From contig JAOUNA010000004.1 of the NCBI GenBank assembly GCA_029881215.1, positions 1 through 51,084 on the forward strand: a stretch of 51,084 nucleotides of DNA, read 5' to 3'. Positions 43,964 through 51,084 of this stretch are shown here, one piece after another. Source of the DNA: Myxococcales bacterium (GTDB lineage Bacteria > Myxococcota_A > UBA9160 > SMWR01). Positions within the stretch are counted from its first letter, which is position 1. Each line of letters opens with the position of its first letter. Made by a program: the position numbers and the translations under genes. The notes under the pieces were generated by a model. It was given only the letters and a program-made list of their open reading frames with translations, was not told the DNA's origin and did not search any database.

Positions 43964-45697
43964 ATGAGCACAGCCGTCATCGGAGAGAGTCTTCCCGTTT
44001 CGGGCAATCACCCGGCCGCTCTCGTGCGCAGCTGCGATACGACGTCGCTGCCGGTGTGCCTCTCGGCGCAGCGCTTCGTCAAGCTGCACGCCGTGGCCGC
44101 CGTGGTCTTCCTGCTCGTCGGTGGCATCGGGGCCATTCTGCTCGGGCTCACCCGCTGGCCCGCGGTCCACCTGCTGAACGCCGAGTGGTACTACCGCGTG
44201 TTGACGCTTCACGGCCTCAACATGTTGATCTTCTGGATCCTGAATTTCGAGATCGCGATCCTCTACTTCGCCGGGACGGTTCTGCTCAACAGCCGGCTCT
44301 TCTCGAAGGGCCTGGCCTGGGTGGGCTTCCTGCTGATGCTCGCCGGAGCGCTCACGGTGAACGTGGCAATCATGCAGGGGCGCAGCGACGTGCTGATGAC
44401 GTCGTACGTTCCGCTGAAGGCGGCGCCCAGCTTCTACCTCGGGATCATCCTGATGGCGGTCGGAGCGCTGATCGGCGTGATCAACTACTTCGGCACGCTC
44501 TACATCGCGAAGCGCGATCGCACCTACACGGGCTCGGTTCCGCTCGTGGTCTTCGGCGCCACGGCGGCGGCAATCATCGCGGTGGTGACGCTCCTGCACG
44601 GCGCGATCGTCATGATTCCCACGTTCTTGTGGTCGATGGGCCTCGTCGAGAGCGTCGATCCCTCCTGGTACCGGATCACCTGGTGGGGACTCGGACATAT
44701 GTCGCAGCAGGTGAACGTCTGCGCGATGGTCTCCGTCTGGTATCTGCTCGGGACGCTGACGACGGGCTCGAGGCCGCTCAATCAGGCCGTGTGCCGCGGC
44801 GCCTTCGTGCTCTACATCCTGTTCATCAACCTCGCCTCGGCCCACCACCTGCTGGTGGACCCCGGCGTCGGGGCCGGTTGGAAGATCTGGAACACCTCGT
44901 ACGCGATGTACCTCGCGGTGCTGGCGTCGATGATCCACGGCTTCACCGTGCCCGCGTCGGTGGAGGTTGCCATGCGCAAGAAGGGCCACGATCGGGGGCT
45001 CTTCGGCTGGCTGTTCGCCGCCCCGTGGAGCAACCCCGGCTTCTCCGGCTTCTTCCTGTCGCTGGTGATCTTCGGCTTCGGAGGCGGCATCACCGGCGTC
45101 GTGCTGGGAACGCAGCAGATCAACATCATGGCCCACAACACGCTGCGCATTCCCGGCCACTTCCACGTCACCGTGGTGGGCGGCACGACGCTCGCCTTCA
45201 TGGCGCTCACCTACTACGTGGTGCCGCTGCTGTTCCAGAAGGAGTTCTACGCCAAGGCGCTCTGCCGGATTCAACCCTACATCTTTGGTCTGGGCATCAC
45301 GCTCGCGGCGCTCGGCATGTCGTTTGCCGGCTCCTATGGGGTGCCGCGCCGCCACTGGGACGTGGAGTTCACCGGCAGCCTGTTCTCGACCGGCTTCGAC
45401 TCTGGTGCGCACGTCATGCTCGGAATCCTGGGCATCGGCGCCGTCATCGCATTCATCGGCCTGATGCTCTACATCGGACTCGTGGTGGCCGCGGTCTTCT
45501 TCGGCCGCTCCAATGCGGGTCGCGCCATGGAGCCCTGGCACGAGGAGGCGCCGGCCGCGGGACCCGCGCTTCCCGAGGGCGAGGCCGAGCACCGGGTGCC
45601 GGGCACGGTGGCCCTCGTGATCGTGTTCCTGCTGACCTTTGCGGTCTACTACTTTGCCAATTGGAAGTGGCTGAGCGATGTCTGGGAGGTGCGCTAG
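43964..45697 (+). CDS. Heme-copper oxidase superfamily subunit I lacking the catalytic Tyr; eNOR-type NO reductase candidate
   Basis: LHGLNMLIFW low-spin heme His, WWGLGHMSQQVN (CuB His, +4 is Gln not Tyr), ASAHHLLVDPG (CuB HH), IPGHFHVTVVGGTT (heme ligands). Confidence 0.85.
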   Translation: MSTAVIGESLPVSGNHPAALVRSCDTTSLPVCLSAQRFVKLHAVAAVVFLLVGGIGAILLGLTRWPAVHLLNAEWYYRVLTLHGLNMLIFWILNFEIAILYFAGTVLLNSRLFSKGLAWVGFLLMLAGALTVNVAIMQGRSDVLMTSYVPLKAAPSFYLGIILMAVGALIGVINYFGTLYIAKRDRTYTGSVPLVVFGATAAAIIAVVTLLHGAIVMIPTFLWSMGLVESVDPSWYRITWWGLGHMSQQVNVCAMVSVWYLLGTLTTGSRPLNQAVCRGAFVLYILFINLASAHHLLVDPGVGAGWKIWNTSYAMYLAVLASMIHGFTVPASVEVAMRKKGHDRGLFGWLFAAPWSNPGFSGFFLSLVIFGFGGGITGVVLGTQQINIMAHNTLRIPGHFHVTVVGGTTLAFMALTYYVVPLLFQKEFYAKALCRIQPYIFGLGITLAALGMSFAGSYGVPRRHWDVEFTGSLFSTGFDSGAHVMLGILGIGAVIAFIGLMLYIGLVVAAVFFGRSNAGRAMEPWHEEAPAAGPALPEGEAEHRVPGTVALVIVFLLTFAVYYFANWKWLSDVWEVR

Positions 45698-45730
45698 TCG
45701 CGCGAGAAGGGCAGGAGAGAGGTCGAACGC

Positions 45731-46669
45731 ATGAACGCCGTGCGCGGTGTACTCGAGCGGATCCGATGCTTCATCGAGGGTGGGGGCTTTCCTGCCACGA
45801 CGCTGTGTCTGATCGTCTTCTACGAGCTGCTGCTGCTGGGTCTGCTGCTGACGCCGCCCGGCGGCGGCGAGCTCGGAGATTTCGCCGAGGAATTTCGCGT
45901 CTGGTGCTTCGGCTACGACCCCGCAACCGGCGGCATGCAGTGGGCTTATGTGATGGCCATGCTGGCCCCCCAGCTGATGCTCGGGGCCGTGGTGGCACTG
46001 TTCTGGTGGGAGCCGCTGCGCGCCGTATGGGCGCAACCGCGCCGCTTCGCGCGCTACGCAGCGGCTGCAGCCGCGCTGATCGCGGTGCTTGCCTCGGGAA
46101 TGATCGCTCTCGGCTCGGCACCGGCGCGTGGCGAGCTGCCGTTTCCGGCGGAAGCGCTGCGCACGGCCCAAGCGGCGCCCGAGCTAACGCTCGTCAACCA
46201 GGCGGGCGCGCGGATCGATCTGGCGTCCATGCGCGGCAAGGTGGTGCTGCTCACCGCCATGTACGCGACCTGTGGTCACACCTGTCCGTTGATCCTGGCG
46301 CAGTCCAAGGCGGCCGTCGGCGCGCTGACCGACGCGGAGCGCGAGGATCTTCGCGTCGTTGCGGTCACGCTCGACCCGGAGCACGACAGCATCCAAGTGC
46401 TCGCCCAGCTCGGTCGGCTGCAGTCCCTTTCCGCGCCTCTCTACAACCTGGTGACGGGGGATCCGGTCGCGGTGGGGCGCGTGCTCGACAAGATGGACGT
46501 CGCCCGGTCGCGCGATCCCGAAACGGGCATCATCGATCACGCGGCGGTCTTCCTGCTGATCGACCGCGGGGGCCGCGTGGCCTATCGGCTGGGCTTGGGG
46601 CCGCGCCAGGAGCGCTGGCTGACCACCGCGCTGCGCGTGCTGCTCCAAGAGCCGATCGCGAGCGGATGA
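45731..46669 (+). CDS. SCO1/SenC-type copper chaperone with N-terminal membrane helices
   Basis: MYATCGHTCPLILAQSK (CxxxC), GIIDHAAVFLLIDRGG (Cu His); ~3 hydrophobic helices N-terminal. Confidence 0.87.
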   Translation: MNAVRGVLERIRCFIEGGGFPATTLCLIVFYELLLLGLLLTPPGGGELGDFAEEFRVWCFGYDPATGGMQWAYVMAMLAPQLMLGAVVALFWWEPLRAVWAQPRRFARYAAAAAALIAVLASGMIALGSAPARGELPFPAEALRTAQAAPELTLVNQAGARIDLASMRGKVVLLTAMYATCGHTCPLILAQSKAAVGALTDAEREDLRVVAVTLDPEHDSIQVLAQLGRLQSLSAPLYNLVTGDPVAVGRVLDKMDVARSRDPETGIIDHAAVFLLIDRGGRVAYRLGLGPRQERWLTTALRVLLQEPIASG

Positions 46670-46673
46670 GTCG

Positions 46674-48821
46674 ATGTCGCCGCCGCCCGGCAACCCGCTG
46701 GCGCCCGGCGTCGATGGCGCGCAGGAATTTCGCGTGTTGAGCGGTTCGCAGAGCTCCGGCGCGGAGGCGCCCGAGATCCACGTCGAGCCGGTGCTGCTCG
46801 GCGACCGCGCCCTGCGCGTGCTCGAGAAGGGATTCCTGCATCTCGATCGTCTGGTAACGACTGCGCTGCCGGCAGCGTTCAATCCGTTTCAGCAGACGGG
46901 TGCCATCGCGATCACCTCGCTGTCGGTCGCCACCGTCACCGGTATCGTGCTGCTGCTCTGGTACAAGCCGAGCGTGCACCTGGCCTACACGTCCGTCACC
47001 GCCATGTCCGAGGCGCCCTGGACGGCCGGTCTGATGCGCTCGCTGCACCGCTACAGCTCGGATGCCTGCATGTTCTTCACCCTCGTGCACGCCTGCCGTG
47101 TGCTGTTCGAGCGCCGCGTCGGCGGGGCGCGCTGGCTGGCCTGGGTGACGGGCATGGCGCTGATCGGCGTGCTCTGGTTCACCGGCTGGACGGGCTACTG
47201 GCTGGTCTGGGATGAGCGGGCTCAGCAGGTGGCGGTGGGCAGCGCGCGTCTGCTCGACGTGCTGCCCATCTTCATCGACCCGATGGGCCGCTCCTTCCTC
47301 ACCGACGCGAGCGTCAACTCGCTGCTCTTCTTCGTCGTCTTCTTCGTGCACATGCTGGTGCCGTTGGCGATGGCGCTCTTTCTCTGGTTGCACATCGCGC
47401 GGCTCGCCCGCGCCCGCTATCTGACGCGCGGCGCGATGACCGGCTGGGTGCTCGCCTCCCTCGTTCTGATGAGCCTCGTCCTCCCCGCCGACAGCGCCGA
47501 GCCGGCGCGCATGGCGGTGCTCCCGCAGTCCTTCAGCATGGATTGGTGGTATCTGATGCCCCTCGTCCTGACCGACCGGCTCGGCGGCGGCGCGCTCTGG
47601 GCGGTGCTCCTGACGACCGGCGCGCTGGGCTTCTCGGCGCCGTGGTGGATGGTGCGCGGGCAGCCGCGGCCCGCGCAGGTCGTGGTGAGCCGCTGCAACG
47701 CGTGCATGAAATGCTTTCAGGACTGCCCCTACGAGGCGATTTCCATGGTGCCGCGCAGCGACGGGACGACCCGGCATGCCCTGCAGGCCAAGATCGATCC
47801 GGCCAAGTGCGTGGGTTGCGGAATCTGCGCGGGCTCGTGCGACACCGCGGGCATCGGGCTCGACTGGTTCGGGATGGTCGAGCAGCGCAAGCGCATGGAT
47901 GACTGGGTGGCGCAGGCCGTTGACGCGAACAGCGCGCCGCACGTGGCTTTCGTCTGCGCGGAATCCGCCGCCGCGAATCTGCGCATCGATCGCGCGTCGG
48001 GGCAGTGCGCGGAGCTGCCGGGCTACCGCGTGCTCGAGATACCGTGCGCGGGCTGGGTGCATCCCCTGCTCGTCGAGCGCGCGCTGCGCCGCGGCGCGCT
48101 GGGTGTCGTGATCCAGAGCTGTGGACCCGGGGAGTGTCGTTATCGCGAGGGCGCCGAGTGGACACGGCTGCGCCTCGCGGGCGCGCGCGAGCCGGCGCTG
48201 CGAGCCGACAAGATCGAGCCGGAGCGGGTGCTGCTGCTCGAGCTGGATCGCACCCGCACGCGCAATCTCGTGGCGGCGGCGAACGCGTTTCGCGCGCGCG
48301 GCAGCGCGCCGGGGATGTGGCGTCTGCCCGCGCGGCTGGGCGGTCTGGCGGCGGCGGGGCTGGCGGCGCTCTGCATCGGCGTGACCTGGCTGATCAGCGA
48401 CCTCGTCTACGCGGCGCCCGGCCTGCAGGGCTCCGAGCTGGTCGTGACGTTCAAGCATCCGGGCGTGGTGAGCGAGGACTGTCGCGTGCGGACGCCGGAG
48501 GAGCTCGCCGACCTTCCCGCGCACATGCGCCGGGCGGAGGTATGCGATCGCATGCGCGCCGACGTGCGTCTGCAGGTGAGCGTGGACGGTGAGCCGCGCG
48601 TGCGCGCGAGCTTTCGGCCGAAGGGGATCTGGCATGACGGCAACAGCATCGCCGTCGAGCGCGTTCCCGTGGCCCCCGGCGAGCACCGCGTCCGCGTTGC
48701 GATCGGTGACAGCGTCGCTCCCGACGCCTGGCAATTCGTCACCGAGCAGACGCTGCGCTTCGAGCCGGGGGCGCGCCGCGTTCTGGTCTTCGACCGATTG
48801 TCCGGCTTCAGCTGGCACTAG
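46674..48821 (+). CDS. Multidomain fusion: cytochrome b (two heme sites) + 2x[4Fe-4S] ferredoxin + MvhD/FrhD-like iron-sulfur domain + C-terminal TM and exported domain
   Basis: LHRYSSDACMFFTLVHACR and VHMLVPLAMALFLWLH heme pairs; CNACMKCFQDCPYEA, CVGCGICAGSCDTAG; VAFVCAES...IPCAGWVHPLLVERALRRGALGVVIQSCGPGECRYREGAEW; then TM and ~120-aa tail. Confidence 0.88.
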   Translation: MSPPPGNPLAPGVDGAQEFRVLSGSQSSGAEAPEIHVEPVLLGDRALRVLEKGFLHLDRLVTTALPAAFNPFQQTGAIAITSLSVATVTGIVLLLWYKPSVHLAYTSVTAMSEAPWTAGLMRSLHRYSSDACMFFTLVHACRVLFERRVGGARWLAWVTGMALIGVLWFTGWTGYWLVWDERAQQVAVGSARLLDVLPIFIDPMGRSFLTDASVNSLLFFVVFFVHMLVPLAMALFLWLHIARLARARYLTRGAMTGWVLASLVLMSLVLPADSAEPARMAVLPQSFSMDWWYLMPLVLTDRLGGGALWAVLLTTGALGFSAPWWMVRGQPRPAQVVVSRCNACMKCFQDCPYEAISMVPRSDGTTRHALQAKIDPAKCVGCGICAGSCDTAGIGLDWFGMVEQRKRMDDWVAQAVDANSAPHVAFVCAESAAANLRIDRASGQCAELPGYRVLEIPCAGWVHPLLVERALRRGALGVVIQSCGPGECRYREGAEWTRLRLAGAREPALRADKIEPERVLLLELDRTRTRNLVAAANAFRARGSAPGMWRLPARLGGLAAAGLAALCIGVTWLISDLVYAAPGLQGSELVVTFKHPGVVSEDCRVRTPEELADLPAHMRRAEVCDRMRADVRLQVSVDGEPRVRASFRPKGIWHDGNSIAVERVPVAPGEHRVRVAIGDSVAPDAWQFVTEQTLRFEPGARRVLVFDRLSGFSWH

Positions 48822-48829
48822 GAGCAACC

Positions 48830-49753
48830 GTGAGCGCCACCCATCCCGTTTCCCTGTCGACTCTTGCGCTGCAGCGCGGCCGTTCGCGGGCGGCGGCTCG
48901 CGTCCTGGACTACGTCGCACTGACCCGACCCCGGGTGCTCTCTCTCGTGCTGTTCACCGCGCCGCCGGCGCTCTTTCTGGATGCCGGTCGCTGGCCGGGT
49001 GCCACGCCGCTGATCGGCGTGGTGCTCGGCGCGGCACTGGTGGGCGGTGCATGCGGGGCATTCAATGCGTACATCGAACGCGAGCGCGACGCGCGCATGG
49101 CGCGCACGCGCAGCCGACCGCTGCCCACCGGGCGCCTCGCGCCGCAGCAGGCGCTCAAGTTCGGAGTCCTCGTTGCCGGGCTGGGACTGGCGATCCTGCT
49201 CGGCGTCGGCGGTTGGCTCTCGGCGCTGATCGGCGCGCTCACGTTGGCGCACTACGTGGGCATCTACACGCTGTGGCTCAAGCCGCGCACCCCCCAGAAC
49301 ATCGTGATCGGCGGCGCCGCCGGCGCGGCGGCTCCGCTCATTGCCGATGTCGCCGTGGACGGACGGCTCGGCGTGTGGGGCATCGCGCTCTTCGCGATCA
49401 TCTTCCTGTGGACACCGCCCCATTTCTGGGCCATCGCCCTGTACCGCAAATCGGAGTACGCCGCCGCGGGGTTTCCGATGATGCCCTGCGTGGTCGGCGA
49501 CGTGGCGACGCGCCGGCGCATGCTCGCCTACGCGATCGCGCTGCTGCCGGTGACGCTGCTGCCCTGGCTCGGCGGCGCGCTGGGGTTGCTCTACGCCAGC
49601 GTCGCACTGCTCAGTGGAGCGGGGTTCATCGCCAGCATCGTGCGCGCCATGCGGGCGGATTCGAGAGATCAGGACCGGCGCGTGTTCTTCGTGTCCATCC
49701 AGTATCTCGCGCTGCTCTTCGGCGCGATGCTCGTGGATCTCGCTCTGCGCTGA
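48830..49753 (+). CDS. ctaB: Protoheme IX farnesyltransferase (heme O synthase)
   Basis: DYVALTRPRVLSLVLFTAP; AFNAYIERERDARMARTRSRPLPTGRL; FLWTPPHFWAIALYRKSEYAAAGFPMMP. Confidence 0.95.
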   Translation: MSATHPVSLSTLALQRGRSRAAARVLDYVALTRPRVLSLVLFTAPPALFLDAGRWPGATPLIGVVLGAALVGGACGAFNAYIERERDARMARTRSRPLPTGRLAPQQALKFGVLVAGLGLAILLGVGGWLSALIGALTLAHYVGIYTLWLKPRTPQNIVIGGAAGAAAPLIADVAVDGRLGVWGIALFAIIFLWTPPHFWAIALYRKSEYAAAGFPMMPCVVGDVATRRRMLAYAIALLPVTLLPWLGGALGLLYASVALLSGAGFIASIVRAMRADSRDQDRRVFFVSIQYLALLFGAMLVDLALR

Positions 49754-49893
49754 CGCGCGCGCGCTCGCCGCAAGGGCTTGATTCTTCCGGCGTTCGCCCG
49801 ACAATGGATCGCAGCCGAATCGCGGCGGGATCGCTGCGCCGCGAGGAGCGCGGTTGGGAGGGGTGGATTGTCGGAAGCAGCAGGGGGCGCTAC

Positions 49894-50628
49894 GTGACGC
49901 GGGTGACGCAACGCGCGCGCCGCTGCGCCGGTGTGCTGGGCATACTCCTCGCGTGCAGCGTCGTGCCGCCGGCCCGCGCCGACGAGATCGCGCTGCCCGC
50001 GCCGGGCAGCCCGACCTGGCGCTCGCTCGAGTTTCCGCGCATCGAGCGGCATACCGCCTACGGGGTCGAGGCGGACGAGCGCGCCCTGCGCGCGCGCAGC
50101 GCGTGCGCCGCTTCGGGACTGCTTCTGCCACTCGACGACATCGATCTGCGCCAGACGCCGCGTCTTCGCTGGCGCTGGCGCATTCCGCAGCCGATCGAAA
50201 CGGCCCGCGACGAGCGCAGCAAGGCCGGTGACGACTTCGCGGCCCGCGTCTATGTGGCGTTCGCGTTCGAGCCCGAACGCGCCAGCCTCTTCGAACGCGC
50301 CCGGCGCCGTCTCGGTGCCGCGCTCTACGGCGAGCAGCTGCCCGGCTCGGCGCTCGCCTACGTATGGTCTCGCGCCGAGCCGGCTGGCGCGAGCTGGGAG
50401 AACCCCTTCGTCGCGAGCAGCCGGATGATCTCGCGGGGCATGGGTCCGCTGCCCGACTGGCGCGTCGAAGAGGTGGATCTGCTCGCGGACTACACGCGCT
50501 TCTTCGGAACCGAGGCCCCGGCAGCCCTCTTCCTCGCCGTGATGACCGACACGGACGAAACGTGCAGCGAGGCGGAAGCTCTCTACGCGGATTTCTGGCT
50601 GCTCGGGCGCGGGGGCGCGCCGCGCTGA
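49894..50628 (+). CDS. DUF3047-type exported protein
   Basis: Signal peptide ending ARADE; LRWRWRIPQPIETARDERSKAGDDFAARVYVAF; LAYVWSRAEPAGASWENPF. Alternative ATG at 49804. Confidence 0.8.
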   Translation: MTRVTQRARRCAGVLGILLACSVVPPARADEIALPAPGSPTWRSLEFPRIERHTAYGVEADERALRARSACAASGLLLPLDDIDLRQTPRLRWRWRIPQPIETARDERSKAGDDFAARVYVAFAFEPERASLFERARRRLGAALYGEQLPGSALAYVWSRAEPAGASWENPFVASSRMISRGMGPLPDWRVEEVDLLADYTRFFGTEAPAALFLAVMTDTDETCSEAEALYADFWLLGRGGAPR

Positions 50629-50671
50629 GGCGCGGCCGCCACGCGGGCTGCGCCTGGGGCCCGCGCTGCCG

Positions 50672-51084
50672 TCACGCGGGGCGCCCGCTGCGCGCCATCT
50701 CGGCGCCGAGTAGGGCCACGTGCTCCCCGAACGCTTCGAGCGTGGCGATGTGTTTCACGCCGGCGGGCGGCACCAGCCGCGCGCTGCCCGCGCCACCGAT
50801 CCAGATCTTCACGCCGTCAGGGACGCGCGCGCGCAGCGCGCCGAGCCAGGGCTGCGCGGCTTCCGTCGAGAGTGCCGCGATGCCGAGCGCGATGGCGTCG
50901 GCGCCGGACGCCGCCGCGGCGCTCGCCAGCTCGTCCAGCGGGAGATCCGCGCCGAGAAAGATCGGCACGGCGCTCGCGTGGATCGAGACGAGCGCGGCGA
51001 CCAGCAGGCCCAGCTCGTGGCGTTCGCCCTCCGGCGTCGCGAACACGATGCGCGGTCCGGGAATCGCCGTGGGCGTCGGGCGCA
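50672..51084 (-). CDS. B12-binding-domain protein, probably C-terminus of a MerR/CarH-type regulator (truncated by window edge)
   Basis: VFATPEGERHELGLLVAALVSIHASAVPIFLGADLPLDELASAAAASGADAIALGIAA; ExHxxG (ERHELG). Frame open to window end. Confidence 0.75.
   Translation of the reverse strand, partial: RPTPTAIPGPRIVFATPEGERHELGLLVAALVSIHASAVPIFLGADLPLDELASAAAASGADAIALGIAALSTEAAQPWLGALRARVPDGVKIWIGGAGSARLVPPAGVKHIATLEAFGEHVALLGAEMARSGRPA

Noticed and set aside
42434-46171. 1245-aa minus-strand ORF across the oxidase operon
   Set aside because: Shadow ORF in high-GC sequence; low-complexity H/R/E/D-rich translation antisense to well-recognised oxidase genes.
43486-46740. 1084-aa plus-strand ORF overlapping subunits II and I
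   Set aside because: Alternative frame of clearly conserved genes; Arg/Gly/His-rich, no domain signature.
46530-48920. 796-aa minus-strand ORF opposite the cytochrome b/ferredoxin fusion
   Set aside because: Antisense artefact; the plus strand carries heme and Fe-S motifs.
1-51084. CRISPR arrays, tRNA/rRNA genes, transposases or integrases
   Set aside because: No regularly spaced repeats, cloverleaf/rRNA signatures or DDE/recombinase motifs noticed, so I do not call the nitrogen region a mobile element.

Overview
GC-rich bacterial window. I suspect a Myxococcota/Desulfobacterota-like genome, but lineage cannot be proven from this sequence. About 1-22 kb is mostly housekeeping and accessory genes: truD (partial), cysK, gamma-carbonic anhydrase, a TetR regulator, acpP, polA, an ECF sigma/anti-sigma unit, a monothiol glutaredoxin fusion, an ABC-F ATPase, dodecin, a c-di-GMP cluster of PilZ proteins and a REC-GGDEF protein, PEP-CTERM proteins, an acyl-CoA synthetase, a molybdopterin oxidoreductase and an acyl-CoA dehydrogenase. 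About 23.8-49.8 kb is a compact nitrate-to-nitric-oxide respiration island. It encodes an Rrf2/NsrR-like regulator, a porin, heme d1 biosynthesis (single-chain NirDL-like siroheme decarboxylase, NirF, NirJ, NirN), a small cytochrome c, Nap (NapB, NapG-like, NapA, NapD), an NrfD/FeS/tetraheme module, a c554-like cytochrome, cytochrome cd1 NirS, and a heme-copper oxidase operon. In that operon, subunit I lacks the active-site Tyr (H-M-S-Q-Q), which suggests an eNOR-type NO reductase. The operon also carries a CuA subunit II, a second degenerate oxidase-like protein interrupted by a frameshift, a membrane SCO protein, a cytochrome b/ferredoxin/MvhD-like fusion, and CtaB. The strongest non-genic observations are (i) a 37-bp element (30/37 identical) shared by the porin/Rrf2 and nirS/oxidase divergent promoters, and (ii) a pair of related intergenic elements ending in terminator hairpins that look like a small-RNA family. 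All calls come from reading the sequence; no database searches were run.
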